From assembly GCA_022448315.1 (NCBI GenBank), contig JAKVCA010000016.1, forward strand, positions 118,684-182,683: a stretch of DNA of 64,000 nucleotides, in the 5' to 3' direction. The DNA comes from Pirellulaceae bacterium. GTDB taxonomy: Bacteria > Planctomycetota > Planctomycetia > Pirellulales > Pirellulaceae. Made by a program: the position numbers and the translations under genes. The notes beneath the pieces are model-generated. The model made no database searches. It saw only the letters and a list, made by a program, of their open reading frames with translations, and was not told where the DNA came from. Positions within the stretch are counted from its first letter, which is position 1, and every line of letters begins with the position of its first letter. This document shows, one piece after another, positions 1 through 10,476 of the stretch.

Positions 1-2
1 CG

Positions 3-1016
3 ACAGGTTTTCAAACCCCTGGATTTCCAGGTGCCGGGTGCTGGATCAGTTATGCACTTGGCAGTGAGAACGAAAATTTGCCGACGTTTGTGGTGCTGCC
101 AGATCATCGGGGGTTTGCGTCAAACGGTCCCAAAAATTGGGATAGTGCTTTTCTGCCCGCCCTGCATCAGGGGACCACTATCTTTCCCGGCACTGATCCT
201 CCGATCCAGGACCTATTTCCGCAGAATCGCCGGTTCACGACGACTCAGGGTGATGCGGAAGGACAAAACCTTCTTGAAGTTCTCAATCGCGAACATATGA
301 ACGAACGAGCTGGCGATTCTCGCCTTGAGGCCCGTATTCGGAGTTATGAACTGGCGGCGAAGATGCAGCTTGCGGCGCCGGAGGCCCTTGATCTTCGGGA
401 CGAGCCCAGCTATCTCCTCGAACAGTATGGAGTTCCGGAAGACCCTCGTGAGTATCCGGCTGAGATCAACCCGGAAGAAGAAGCGGAATACTTTGGGAGA
501 AAGTGCTTGGTCGCGCGCAGGTTGCTGGAGCGTGGAGTGCGTTTTGTCCAGATCTGGTCCGGCAATGATAACGGTTTTCCGCGACGTAATTGGGATTCTC
601 ATGAGAACATCAAGCGGGATCACGGGCCATTGGCGTCGGGGATGGCTCGAGGCGCCTCGGCGTTGATTCGTGACTTGAAACAACGGGGGATGCTTGAGGA
701 TACACTCATCCTGTGGACCACCGAATTCGGTCGGATGCCGTCTTCTCAGGGAGGGAGCGGTCGGGACCACAATCCGTTTTGCTTTACGAATTGGTTGTGC
801 GGTGGTGGAATCCGCGGGGGAGTCAGTGTCGGACCAAGTGACCAGTGGGGATTCAAGCCATTGGATCGAGAGCATCCAACCACGGTTTACGATATCCACG
901 CGACGATCATGCACCTGCTGGGTATCGATCATCAGCGACTTACCGTCAGGCATAATGGCATCGATCGAAGGTTGACCGACGTTCACGGGCGAGTCATGAA
1001 AGAGATCCTTGCCTAA
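3..1016 (+). CDS. DUF1501 family protein (sulfatase-like), C-terminal part
   Basis: The reading frame is open from the window edge, so the 5' end lies outside; about 337 residues are visible. The first visible residues (GCWISYALGSEN, then LPTFVVLPD) and the later LWTTEFGRMP, RDHNPFCFTNWLCGGG and YDIHATIMHLLGID stretches are typical of the DUF1501 family, an alkaline-phosphatase/sulfatase-like fold that planctomycetes carry in many exported copies, usually beside DUF1549/DUF1553 cytochrome-like proteins. The Asp/His residues in the last 130 residues match the metal-binding part of that superfold, but whether it is an active hydrolase is unknown. The usual DUF1549/1553 partner would lie upstream, outside the window. 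Family assignment is firm; substrate is not known. Confidence 0.9.
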   Translation, partial: TGFQTPGFPGAGCWISYALGSENENLPTFVVLPDHRGFASNGPKNWDSAFLPALHQGTTIFPGTDPPIQDLFPQNRRFTTTQGDAEGQNLLEVLNREHMNERAGDSRLEARIRSYELAAKMQLAAPEALDLRDEPSYLLEQYGVPEDPREYPAEINPEEEAEYFGRKCLVARRLLERGVRFVQIWSGNDNGFPRRNWDSHENIKRDHGPLASGMARGASALIRDLKQRGMLEDTLILWTTEFGRMPSSQGGSGRDHNPFCFTNWLCGGGIRGGVSVGPSDQWGFKPLDREHPTTVYDIHATIMHLLGIDHQRLTVRHNGIDRRLTDVHGRVMKEILA

Positions 1017-1231
1017 AACTTTGACGGTGCGTTCGGCTTGTTGCGGACCTTGACACTCTTCGTCAGAATCACGGTTTCGCAATCTCCCTGCTCAAACTGC
1101 CATAAGGAATCGCTCGTATCACGAATCGCGGGAAACCGGCGGTTGGATGATGTCAGGTGAATCCGTTGCACGACCTCAAGGACCGCTCATCCGAGTCTTC
1201 TGTTCTAAACGTCTTAAAGAATGAAATCGAA

Positions 1232-3037
1232 ATGGCCAAAGTTAAAAAATTGCCGTCGCGTAATAAAGTGAAAATCGGAGATACCTGGGACCTAACGCAA
1301 CTCTATGAGTCGGACGAGGCGTGGGACGAGGCGTTTCTGAAGTTGGAGCGAAAGCTTCGTCAGTTTGCCAAGTTCAGAGGCAAGCTGGGAGAAAGCACGG
1401 CAATGTTGGCCAAGGCGCTCAAATTTGACAGCGACTTTGATCGGCAGATCGAGCGACTTGGTAACTATGCCTATTTGAAAACCACGCAAGATCAGGCAAA
1501 TGGTGAATATCAAAGGATGATTGGCCGTTTTCAGAACTTGGCGACCCGGTCTGCGGAAGCGGCGAGCTACATGAGGCCAGAGCTGCTGGAAATTTCAAAA
1601 ACCAAGATGAAAAAGTATCTTGCGGACCCTGCGATCAAACCGTATCGGCTAAATCTTGAAAGGTTGCTCCGGTTTAAACCGCATACCCTGACGGATCGGG
1701 AAGAGCAGCTTCTTGCCATGCAAGGCGAGATGGCTTCTGCCGCGGGAAAGGCCTTTCGGCAACTGTTGGATGCTGACCTCAAGTTTGGAAATGTCACGAA
1801 CGAGAAGGGAGAGGAAGTGGAACTCTCCAACTCGACATTTTCCGAGTTGTTGTATAGCCCGAAACGCACCGTGCGCAAGAACGCTTTCAAGATGTACTAT
1901 GCCCAGTTTCAAGGGCACGAAAATACGCTGGCCGCAACCCTCAACGGTTCGATTCAGTCGGATGTCTATTACGCTCGAGTGCGAAACTATGACAGCGCAT
2001 TAGATCAGGCCCTGTTTGCGGATGATGTTCCTCGGTCGGTCTACACGAATTTGATCAAAACGGTTCGAAAGCATCTACCCGCGTTGCACCGGTTTTATGA
2101 TCTCCGCCGCCGAGCAATGAAGCTCAAGAAGATTCACCATTACGATACATACGTCCCGATTATTCGCTCAATCGAATCCCAGTACAGTTGGGATGAAGCC
2201 GTTGATCTCATCATGGAGTCTCTGCAGCCGTTGGGGCAGGAGTATACGACGACGCTCGAAGAGGGACTCAAGGGGCGTTGGTGCGACCGGTATCCTAATC
2301 AAGGAAAGCAATCTGGAGCCTTCAGCTACGGGGTTTATGATGGTTTGCCGTACATCATGATGAACTATCACCCCACGGTGCTGAATGATGTCTTTACGTT
2401 GACTCATGAAGCTGGGCATTCGATGCATTCTTACATGTCCTCAAAGCATCAGCCCTACGAGTACTACAACTACACGATCTTTGTCGCTGAAGTCGCCAGT
2501 ACCTTCAATGAACAACTGCTCTCCCGACATCTTTTGGACAATGCCCAATCGGACAAACACCGAGCGTACCTTATCAATAACGAAATCGACGACGTTCGCT
2601 CCACCATCATCCGGCAGACGATGTTTGCGGAATTTGAAATGATCACCCACGAGATGGCGGAAGCGGGTGAGCCTCTGACGGTGGATGCATTGAAATCCAC
2701 CTACCGTAAGTTGCTCGAGGATTATTTCGGACCTGACTTCGAGCTTGACGAAGAATTGCCACTGGAATGCCTCAGGATTCCTCACTTTTATCGGGCCTTT
2801 TATGTTTACAAATACGCGACTGGCTTATCCGCGGCGATCGCCCTGAGCCAGCGGGTTCTCGATGGAGGCCAGCAGGAGCTGAGCGACTACCTCTCGTTTT
2901 TGAAAGGCGGCTGTTCCAAGTATCCCCTGGAATTGCTTAAAGATGCCGGAGTCGATATGACAACTCCAAAACCGGTCGATACGGCGCTCAAGCATTTTGA
3001 GCATCAGGTGGATTCACTGGAAGCGTTGTTGTTTTAG
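1232..3037 (+). CDS. pepF: Oligoendopeptidase F (M3B metallopeptidase)
   Basis: A 601-residue zinc metallopeptidase that in the family cleaves oligopeptides of roughly 7-17 residues in the cytoplasm. The zinc motif HEAGH lies at residues 392-396 (THEAGHSMHSYM), with the third ligand region FVAEVASTFNE about 30 residues later and the substrate-pocket stretch PHFYRAFYVYKYATG near the C-terminus. Length matches the family (about 600). An in-frame GTG at 1157 would add 25 residues of non-conserved sequence; I prefer the ATG at 1232 because MAKVKKLPSR followed by WDLTQLY is where family members begin. No signal peptide is seen. It stands about 85 bp upstream of the helicase gene on the same strand, so co-transcription is possible. 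Confidence 0.93.
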   Translation: MAKVKKLPSRNKVKIGDTWDLTQLYESDEAWDEAFLKLERKLRQFAKFRGKLGESTAMLAKALKFDSDFDRQIERLGNYAYLKTTQDQANGEYQRMIGRFQNLATRSAEAASYMRPELLEISKTKMKKYLADPAIKPYRLNLERLLRFKPHTLTDREEQLLAMQGEMASAAGKAFRQLLDADLKFGNVTNEKGEEVELSNSTFSELLYSPKRTVRKNAFKMYYAQFQGHENTLAATLNGSIQSDVYYARVRNYDSALDQALFADDVPRSVYTNLIKTVRKHLPALHRFYDLRRRAMKLKKIHHYDTYVPIIRSIESQYSWDEAVDLIMESLQPLGQEYTTTLEEGLKGRWCDRYPNQGKQSGAFSYGVYDGLPYIMMNYHPTVLNDVFTLTHEAGHSMHSYMSSKHQPYEYYNYTIFVAEVASTFNEQLLSRHLLDNAQSDKHRAYLINNEIDDVRSTIIRQTMFAEFEMITHEMAEAGEPLTVDALKSTYRKLLEDYFGPDFELDEELPLECLRIPHFYRAFYVYKYATGLSAAIALSQRVLDGGQQELSDYLSFLKGGCSKYPLELLKDAGVDMTTPKPVDTALKHFEHQVDSLEALLF

Positions 3038-3123
3038 TCTTTGGAGGGACCTCGGCGGCAGGCAACAGTATGAGCAGGTTTTGAAGGTAGGGATGGCTGG
3101 GTGGACCACTTACGGAGTTGCAG

Positions 3124-5559
3124 ATGAGTTCCTCAAAACCAAGCCGCGAGGCCCTGTGGGACGAATTTGTCAGCCAGGTCCCTTACGAGTTGTATCCGGT
3201 GCAGGAAGAGGCGATTCTGCAGTGGTACACCAGCGAACAGGGCGTGTTGATCTGTGCGCCGACAGGGACCGGGAAAACTCTTATCGCAGAAGCGGCTGTC
3301 TACGAGGCATTGAGGACAGGTTCAAAACTCTATTACACCACGCCTTTGATCGCATTGACGGATCAGAAGCTTGACGAACTTCAATCGGCGGCTGAAAGAT
3401 GGGGCTTTGATCGAAATCAAGTCGGACTCGTGACAGGCAATCGCCGTGTGAACCCGGATGCCAATGTGCTGGTCGTGGTGGCCGAGATTCTGCTGAATCG
3501 CTTGATGCACGATGAAGCATTTGATTTTCGGGATGTCAGCGGTGTTGTGATGGACGAGTTCCACAGCTTCAATGAGCCGGAGCGTGGAATCGTGTGGGAA
3601 CTTTCTCTGGGCTTGCTGCCTCGTCATGTCAGGACCATGTTGCTTTCGGCGACGGTGGGTAATGCGTACGAGTTTTGTAGTTGGCTGCGAACTCGACATC
3701 ATCGAGACCTGACTCTGGTTCAAAGTGACGATCGAAAAGTTCCACTTGCTTACCACTGGGTGGGCGACTCATTGCTCTCGGACCATCTTGAGTGGATGTT
3801 CGAGGGGCCCGCCGCGGCGAGAAAAACGCCCGGACTCGTTTTCTGTTTTAATCGCGAGGAGTGCTGGACGGTTGCACAGCAGTTGCGAGGGAAAAGACTT
3901 GTGGATTCAGAAACCCAAGCCGTCCTTGCGAAACGGCTCGAAGATTTTGACTTCAAAGGAGGGGCAGGACCAACACTAAAACAGTTGTTGTTGCGGGGTG
4001 TGGGGGTGCATCACGCAGGTCTCTTGCCCAAGTTTCGTCGGGTGGTCGAAACGCTCTTTCAGGAAAAGTTGTTGTCCGTCACGGTCTGTACAGAGACGCT
4101 GGCTGCAGGGATTAACTTGCCTGCGAGAAGTGTGGTCCTGCCAACGCTACTCAAGGGACCACCCGACCGCAAAAAGGTGATCGAGCCGAGTGCCGCACAC
4201 CAGATGTTTGGAAGGGCAGGGCGTCCCCAATTTGACTCGGAGGGATTTGTTTACGCGCTGGCGCATGAGGACGATGTCAAGTATCTGAGGTGGAAGGAAA
4301 AGTACGATCAGATACCCGAGGATACCAAGGACCCAGGTTTGCTTAAGGCGCGGAAGGCATTGAAAAAGAAGATGCCAAAGCGGCGGGAAACCCAGCAGTA
4401 CTGGACCGAAGCCCAATTTGAAAAATTGACCAACGCTCCCCCGAGCAAGTTGGTCAGTCGAGGCGGATTTCCCTGGCGTTTGCTTGCCTACATGCTGCAG
4501 GTTTCTTCAGACGTTGCACCGCTTCGTGAATTTGTCCGCAAGCGGCTGCTGCCAGAATCCAAAATTGATCCTGCCATCAAGGAACTTCATCGGATGCTGA
4601 TGACGCTCCACAAGGCGGGATACGTGGCGTTGGAGCCTCGGCCGCCGCTTGAGAGCAAGTCGAATTCGGAGGCTGACGAAACACACGGCCCCTCCTCACC
4701 AGATGTGACCGCGTCAGAAAGTTCGAACGCGGGACAACCATCGTTGCCCAAGCTGATGTTGGGCCAGAGTCGAGAGCCTATGCCAAAGGCTCCGTCAAAA
4801 GAGACGGCGAAAACGACGGTTGAAGTCAACAAAAAATACGAGCCCTCGGTCGCTCAGCCCGAAGAGGCAATCGCGAGACTCTTGAAGATCCGAAGTGTGA
4901 ATCCACTTTACGGTCTTTTTTTATTGAATCATCTCGGCATCGCGGATTTTAATGAACGACTGCAGTTGTTTGAGAGCGTTTTGGAGCTGCCAAACTCCTT
5001 GGGGAGGAGCATTCGCGTTCCGAATCGAGAAGACCTTCCCGCCGGGCCATTGGCGACGCAACGAATCGATCACGAGTTGTTGCAATCTGGTCTGGCTTCT
5101 GCTGAAGAACTGGGCATGAAAGTCGGTTCGGGGGAAACAGCGGCGGAGAGTGAGTCAGGTTACCGATGGGAAGATGAGCGAGTTTATGAACTCAAACTCG
5201 CCGATAAGATGCGGCGTCTCTTCGACTATGAGTTTCCAGGCGTGGTGCCTCTCAGGACCAATTCGGTCTGGGTTGCAGGAGAACTACTTGAATGGGGAGG
5301 TGACTTTGAGAAATACATTTCAAGCAAGCGACTGCACAAACAGGAGGGCATGATCTTCCGCCATTTATTGAGATTGATTTTGTTGCTTGAGGAGTTTGCG
5401 ATACTCACACCGGCGGAAGTGTCGGCCGAGGAATGGCAGGATGATCTTTATGGCCTTGCGGATCGGATCACTGAAATCTGCCAGAGGGTTGACCCGACGT
5501 GCACTGACGAGGTGCTTAGCGCTGCGAAAATGCGAGAAGAAAACGAGCTGGGATTCTAG
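3124..5559 (+). CDS. Ski2-like DEAD/DEAH-box helicase
   Basis: An 811-residue superfamily 2 helicase. Walker A APTGTGKT is at residues 45-52, the DEFH Walker B box at 144-147, motif III LLSATVGN shortly after, and motif VI QMFGRAGR at 360-367; TLAAGINLPAR is the Ski2-type motif V. Residues about 500-580 form a low-complexity acidic/Ser/Pro linker, followed by a C-terminal helical region of about 230 residues. This core resembles Ski2/Mtr4/Hel308-type enzymes, so an RNA or DNA unwinding role is likely, but which one cannot be decided. The ATG at 3124 is preferred over an overlapping TTG at 3118 because GGAG sits six bases upstream of it. Confidence 0.88.
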   Translation: MSSSKPSREALWDEFVSQVPYELYPVQEEAILQWYTSEQGVLICAPTGTGKTLIAEAAVYEALRTGSKLYYTTPLIALTDQKLDELQSAAERWGFDRNQVGLVTGNRRVNPDANVLVVVAEILLNRLMHDEAFDFRDVSGVVMDEFHSFNEPERGIVWELSLGLLPRHVRTMLLSATVGNAYEFCSWLRTRHHRDLTLVQSDDRKVPLAYHWVGDSLLSDHLEWMFEGPAAARKTPGLVFCFNREECWTVAQQLRGKRLVDSETQAVLAKRLEDFDFKGGAGPTLKQLLLRGVGVHHAGLLPKFRRVVETLFQEKLLSVTVCTETLAAGINLPARSVVLPTLLKGPPDRKKVIEPSAAHQMFGRAGRPQFDSEGFVYALAHEDDVKYLRWKEKYDQIPEDTKDPGLLKARKALKKKMPKRRETQQYWTEAQFEKLTNAPPSKLVSRGGFPWRLLAYMLQVSSDVAPLREFVRKRLLPESKIDPAIKELHRMLMTLHKAGYVALEPRPPLESKSNSEADETHGPSSPDVTASESSNAGQPSLPKLMLGQSREPMPKAPSKETAKTTVEVNKKYEPSVAQPEEAIARLLKIRSVNPLYGLFLLNHLGIADFNERLQLFESVLELPNSLGRSIRVPNREDLPAGPLATQRIDHELLQSGLASAEELGMKVGSGETAAESESGYRWEDERVYELKLADKMRRLFDYEFPGVVPLRTNSVWVAGELLEWGGDFEKYISSKRLHKQEGMIFRHLLRLILLLEEFAILTPAEVSAEEWQDDLYGLADRITEICQRVDPTCTDEVLSAAKMREENELGF

Positions 5560-5851
5560 AACGCTTCATCAAAGACTCGAGTTCCATTGAGGAGATCGAT
5601 ACTTGGAAAAATGGTGCTCTCGTTAATCGTCAGCTGGTAAACCCCCTTTTCCTCCGAAGATGCTAGCGTTCAATCGTTTTTTTGCACTATTCTTAAATGC
5701 TTTGGCATGCTGCGGCCGGTCCTAGACGATTTGCCCTTTTCTCTGCCTCGTCATTCTGCTATTCCCCGCGATGGAACTTTCAGACGGACGGCTTGCTGCG
5801 AATGAAAATGCAGATTCGCGCGAGGTATGTCGATGCCGCAGAGTAATAAAA

Positions 5852-8800
5852 ATGGCCATTAAAAAGTTGAAGTTGAGTAAGTCTCTCGCCGCGCGAACTG
5901 CAGCGATCTTCGTCCTTGTAGGCATGGGTGGATTCGCCGTCTGGCAATCAAAATCGAGGCAGGAGGAGACAGGCGGCCAAGACAAGGAGCAAACCCTTGT
6001 CGCGGCCGCAGATTCCGAATCCTCTGAAGTTTCTCAAGATGCGCAAACTCGTCCTGCCGTGCCTTCTACAAGTCAGGAACAAAATTTAGAGGTTCGTACA
6101 CCTCCACCACTCCCCGTGCCCAGCACCTTCAAAGCGGAAGCCGAAGAAACGGGGACTCTCGTTGCCGGGGCGAACCCTCGCCCCCCCTCAAAACCTAGCA
6201 GTTTTCGGCCTGCGGAAGGTTCGCGTGATCAGAACGCGGTCGATCTGTTGATGCGGAACGACTCCGAGAAAGAGGATTCAAGCGAAGCGTCTGGCGAAGA
6301 CGGGAGCGGCGATAGCAACGGACGGTCAACGGAGCTTGGTGGTTTCAAACCACCCGGTGCTTTACCAATATCAAGCGGACACGCAACCCCGAAGCCTTCG
6401 GGAATCTCGGCTTCGAGGGACTCTCAAAAGCCTCCGAGCATACCTGCGTCCGGAGGCACTTTTGGCGGAGGAAGCCCGCCGGCCTCTAACGACGTCACTG
6501 CAGCCTCGTCGGTTCTGACGGAGGGTGACAAAGAGACGACTCAGGCTGCGCCCAGTTTGTTGACGAATTCCGAAGTCGATTCATCAACGGGCTCGACCGC
6601 AAAACTTCCCGGGGGAGGCTTTCGACCACCAACTCAAATCATTGGAAATACGCAGACTGAAACGCGGCAGAAACAGAGTCTTAATCGTGACAGCCTTGAC
6701 GGTGACAACCGCGAATTTTCGCCAGAAGATACCACGGAGGACAGGTCCGCGTCCCCAACATTCGGTGGCCTTTCGACTCCGGTTGATCCCAAACCTCGAC
6801 CTCTGACGGGCGGGCTGGGGCGTCCTGCGATCAAACCAGAAAACACCATTGAATCAGGGGGGAGCAACTCGCAGGAATTTCGACCTGGCACCGTTGCCAC
6901 GCCGGGTCAGTCCTTTCCAAATCAACGGGGAGAGACGACCGGGATTGCAAGCAACGGTAACCGTGCTAATTCTTCCGCATCGACGAGTCCGGGATTTCGA
7001 GGGAATCCAAAGCCGCTGCTGTCAGGAGATAAATCCGAATCAGGAAGCAGTTCGATGTTGTCCTCACAAGGCGAGGCAACAGGTTTACCGGTTGAACCGC
7101 GAGGCACTACCGACTTAACCCCTCGTCCCACAGCGCGACCCACGGATATTGGGCCGCCCGCAAGCCTAGGAATTCCTCAAGGTGCTTCACCTCGCGGTCC
7201 CTCGTCGGGAAGTGGAGGGTCCGTTTCGGGGCAAACGAAAATCCCAAGTCCTAATGTTCCGAAGCCCGGCGGCAACGCATTTTCTCGACCTAGGGATAAT
7301 GGGCCTGCATCATCGGGAGTTGCAAACCAGAATACGCCTCCACTCAATTCAACGCCTCTCGGTTATCCCGCAGGCTATCGTGACCCAACGGCTGATCGGG
7401 ATTCGATTGACAACAGCCGATCGAACTTTGGGGCCAATGCCTCCGAGCCAAATTTTCAGCATCCGGACCATACTCTTGGGTTGCCTGGTGATGCCGCCCT
7501 TGAAGGGCTGCAGACTCCTGCATTGGTGATCGAGAAACGGGCTCCTGCTCAGGTTCAGCTTGGCAAAACCACTCTGATTCAATTGATCGTCAAGAATGTG
7601 GGAGGCACGAAAGCCTCCGACGTTAAGGTCGTTGATCGCGTCCCAAGAGGTTCCAAGTACGTCTCTGCAAAACCCAAGCCAAGCATGTCTGGAGATCAGT
7701 TGACTTGGGATTTAGGAGATGTTCAGCCGGGTGATGAGGTTGTCATTGAAACGTCTCTGGTTGCAGAGAAGACTGGAGAGTTGGGGAGTGTTGCCCAAGT
7801 TTCGTTTAGCTCCATCGCAACCACCCGCACACTCGTGACGGAACCAAAACTGACGATAACCCAGTCTGCCGCAAAATTCGTCATGATCGATGATGAGATC
7901 AATCTCCAAATTAGAATTGAGAATGTCGGAACCGGCGCTGCCGAAAACGTGACCGTCGAAACCGACATCTCTGAGCAGGTTGCTCATCCCGTGGGAAGCG
8001 AATTGAGGTACGAAGTTGGAAGGTTGGAGCCAGGCGATTACCAAGATTTGACGTTAACATTGAACGCGAAAAAACCGGGGAAAATTCAACAGCGAATTCT
8101 TGTGCAAGGAGACGGCACAGAGGTTGTCGAAGAAGTCACTAATTTTGAAATCATCGCTCCTGAGCTGGATCTACAGGTCAAGGGCCCTTCCTTGCGATAT
8201 CTCGACCGTAAAGCGATTCACAAGATTGCATTGGATAATCTAGGAACCGCGGATGCGACGAATGTGGAACTTGTCGCCGTTTTATCCCCAGGATTGCAAT
8301 TCATCAGCGCGGATCGAAACGGTTCCTATGACGTAAGGACCCATGCGGTTTACTGGTCACTGGAGTCCCTGCCCAAGGGCGACGGTGATACGGTGCGTCT
8401 GACCACGATTCCGACCCAAATTGGCGAGGCTTCAATCGATTATCGGTTGCGGTCGGAGCTGGTATCGGAAATCGTCGACCGACAGAAAATGGAAGTTCGT
8501 GAATTGGCCGAGCTCTTCTTCGAGATCGATGACGAAGTGGATCCCATTGAGATTGGTAGTGAAACGATTTACCGAGTGACGGTGACCAATCAGGGTTCAA
8601 AAGATGCGACGAATGTGAAAATGCGAATGATCTTTCCTAAGGGAATTCTCGTGACTGATGACATTGAGAGTCCGGTTGACTACAAGCAGACATCCGGAAC
8701 GATCACGTTTAACGATGTGGAACGCATCGCGCCAGATCAGAAAATCGAGATTGTTGTTCGAGCTGAAGGAACAAAGGCGGGGGATCAACGTGTCGCGTTC

Positions 8801-8872
8801 GAACTGAGTAGCGACGAAAGACCCGATTGGGTACGTAAGGAAGAGAGCACTCGGGTTTACTCGGATCAGTAA
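5852..8872 (+). CDS. Membrane-anchored protein with long disordered linker and DUF11/CARDB-like repeats
   Basis: A 1006-residue protein. A basic N-terminus (MAIKKLKLSKSLAAR) precedes one hydrophobic segment (residues about 17-36, AAIFVLVGMGGFAVW), reading as a signal anchor. Residues about 40-530 are rich in Ser, Pro, Gly, Thr and Glu with no predicted fold, and contain recurring GGF[KR]PP-like motifs. From about residue 545 there are four beta-sandwich repeats of roughly 100 residues, each with a VxNxG core (for example LIVKNVGGTKASDVKVVDRV and VTNQGSKDATNVKMRMIFP), the DUF11/CARDB pattern that planctomycetes use in surface or periplasmic proteins. The ATG at 5852 is preferred over an in-frame start at 5771 because the extra 27 residues are not leader-like. 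Function is likely structural or adhesive (inference). Confidence 0.8.
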   Translation: MAIKKLKLSKSLAARTAAIFVLVGMGGFAVWQSKSRQEETGGQDKEQTLVAAADSESSEVSQDAQTRPAVPSTSQEQNLEVRTPPPLPVPSTFKAEAEETGTLVAGANPRPPSKPSSFRPAEGSRDQNAVDLLMRNDSEKEDSSEASGEDGSGDSNGRSTELGGFKPPGALPISSGHATPKPSGISASRDSQKPPSIPASGGTFGGGSPPASNDVTAASSVLTEGDKETTQAAPSLLTNSEVDSSTGSTAKLPGGGFRPPTQIIGNTQTETRQKQSLNRDSLDGDNREFSPEDTTEDRSASPTFGGLSTPVDPKPRPLTGGLGRPAIKPENTIESGGSNSQEFRPGTVATPGQSFPNQRGETTGIASNGNRANSSASTSPGFRGNPKPLLSGDKSESGSSSMLSSQGEATGLPVEPRGTTDLTPRPTARPTDIGPPASLGIPQGASPRGPSSGSGGSVSGQTKIPSPNVPKPGGNAFSRPRDNGPASSGVANQNTPPLNSTPLGYPAGYRDPTADRDSIDNSRSNFGANASEPNFQHPDHTLGLPGDAALEGLQTPALVIEKRAPAQVQLGKTTLIQLIVKNVGGTKASDVKVVDRVPRGSKYVSAKPKPSMSGDQLTWDLGDVQPGDEVVIETSLVAEKTGELGSVAQVSFSSIATTRTLVTEPKLTITQSAAKFVMIDDEINLQIRIENVGTGAAENVTVETDISEQVAHPVGSELRYEVGRLEPGDYQDLTLTLNAKKPGKIQQRILVQGDGTEVVEEVTNFEIIAPELDLQVKGPSLRYLDRKAIHKIALDNLGTADATNVELVAVLSPGLQFISADRNGSYDVRTHAVYWSLESLPKGDGDTVRLTTIPTQIGEASIDYRLRSELVSEIVDRQKMEVRELAELFFEIDDEVDPIEIGSETIYRVTVTNQGSKDATNVKMRMIFPKGILVTDDIESPVDYKQTSGTITFNDVERIAPDQKIEIVVRAEGTKAGDQRVAFELSSDERPDWVRKEESTRVYSDQ

Positions 8873-8899
8873 TCGTGGTCATCTAAAGGTCGCGGAAGT

Positions 8900-10195
8900 T
8901 CACTTTCGTATCCGTGGTTTCAGTTCTACGGCTGAGATGCCGCGAAACTGAACGAGACTCATCGGGTCATGTCCTTGGAGCATGAGAGTTCCGGGTTGTA
9001 ATCTCAAGCCTCTGCGGGGATTGAGATCTTCTTTTCGGTCATCTCGCCAGTCTGTGACCTGAAGTCCATTGACCCACGCTGAAAATCGTGGGCCAACCGC
9101 AATCAACGTCATGGTGAACCATTCTCCATCCTGAGCGTTGACTCGTCTCGCGTCGACCCGACGAAAAATTCCACCGGTACCGCAATCCGCCGGTTGTTCG
9201 GGATTTCCATCGACGATTTCGTTTTGAATCTGCGCTTCGTAACCATTCATTTCTTCCGTGGGGATGCAGCGAAAGAAGACCCCTGAATTGGTTAAGGGAG
9301 TCAGGGTTCTACATTCAAGTTGCAGGACAAAGTCGCCGAAAGTTCCCATCGATTCAATCTGACCTCGGCCACCCGCCAACTCAAGGGCGCCTTCGTTGGT
9401 GACAGTTGACTGAGTTTTCATTTGAGGGTAGGTTCGCCAACCGCTCAGGTCACGCCCATTAAAAAGCGGAGCAAGACGCAGAGGTTGCAAGAAGATGTTG
9501 CAGAATTTTGTTTCGCCCTGATTGAATTGCAATCCGATAAAGCCCCGCCCGCTCGGACTCTGTATTTCCTCATCGAGGATCATTTGCCCGTCCAGTTCAA
9601 CAACAACTCGCTGAGGAAGCAGCTTAATGTCAAATCGATGCCAAGTGTCTGGTGTAACATCTTCGTCAATTGACTTGCGTTCCACGAGAGATCCAGTGGG
9701 GAAGGGACTTAAATCTCTTTGGGCAATGTTCAATTCAATACAGTCGCGACTCGGAGACTTGGGGCGTGGGCTTGTTCGAAGAAATATTCCACTGTTCGTT
9801 TCGGCTGATGCCCAGAAGTCGACTCGGAGTCGATAGCAGTCAAATTGAGTTGTCGTCGCCAGCAAGCCGGGGGCTTGCCCTTGATCCACCGTCAGGCATC
9901 GATCTTGGATTTCCCAGTTGGCCGTGGATGCGTTCTGCCATCCGAAAAAACTCTCACCATCAAAAAGCTGAAGCCAACCCTGTCGGATCTCTTCTTGGCT
10001 CAGTACGCGGGGTTGGCCAATGGAGTCTGAGTTGCCTACATCGGCGTGCAGTTGAGAGCCGTTGAAAGTGAAAAGCATCATCAAAGCAAAGAGAACGGTG
10101 TGGCCGGTCCATCTTCCAGATCGACCCGAGGCATGGGACGATTCCGAAGTAGGCGAGAAAACACCGTTAGATCGAGAAGCCAATTGATGATGCAT
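8900..10195 (-). CDS. Exported protein with two DUF1080 (3-keto-disaccharide hydrolase-type) domains
   Basis: About 431 residues. A hydrophobic leader near residues 32-50 (HTVLFALMMLFTFNGSQLHA) suggests export. Two concanavalin-like beta-jelly-roll domains follow: the first begins at LFDGESFFGWQNAS and the second at LFNGRDLSGWRTYPQ, each with the family's LF(D/N)G...GW opening and later NSG(I/V)F(F/L)R motif. DUF1080 proteins are abundant in planctomycetes and some hydrolyse 3-keto-glycosides; catalysis by this one is inferred only from family. The start is uncertain: ATG codons at 10195, 10270 and further up are in frame; 10195 places the hydrophobic segment closest to the N-terminus. It is transcribed divergently from the SDR gene across about 280 bp. 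Confidence 0.82.
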   Translation of the reverse strand: MHHQLASRSNGVFSPTSESSHASGRSGRWTGHTVLFALMMLFTFNGSQLHADVGNSDSIGQPRVLSQEEIRQGWLQLFDGESFFGWQNASTANWEIQDRCLTVDQGQAPGLLATTTQFDCYRLRVDFWASAETNSGIFLRTSPRPKSPSRDCIELNIAQRDLSPFPTGSLVERKSIDEDVTPDTWHRFDIKLLPQRVVVELDGQMILDEEIQSPSGRGFIGLQFNQGETKFCNIFLQPLRLAPLFNGRDLSGWRTYPQMKTQSTVTNEGALELAGGRGQIESMGTFGDFVLQLECRTLTPLTNSGVFFRCIPTEEMNGYEAQIQNEIVDGNPEQPADCGTGGIFRRVDARRVNAQDGEWFTMTLIAVGPRFSAWVNGLQVTDWRDDRKEDLNPRRGLRLQPGTLMLQGHDPMSLVQFRGISAVELKPRIRK

Positions 10196-10476
10196 GGGAA
10201 TTTCCAGATGAACGATGAAAATGCAGTGGGGCATCAAAAGTGACTGGCCCCATTTGGACGACGGTGCCATTGTAGTACGTATATGGATTTGAGGGAATTT
10301 AAGCACTGCAACTCGAATGATTTCCAAGATGCGTGGGGAGAGAGTTTCTATTTTATTAAATTTGGCCTAATTGTTTTTTGTGGATTGTTGATGTCCGACG
10401 GTCCAATTAGCATCAAACAATCAGGTTCGCACCGTCTCAATGCGAACTTTCGCGTCGTTGACGGAAGGGATGATTC

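Noticed and set aside
213-1082. Long minus-strand open frame opposite the DUF1501 gene
   Set aside because: It is the antisense of a recognised gene and its product resembles nothing.
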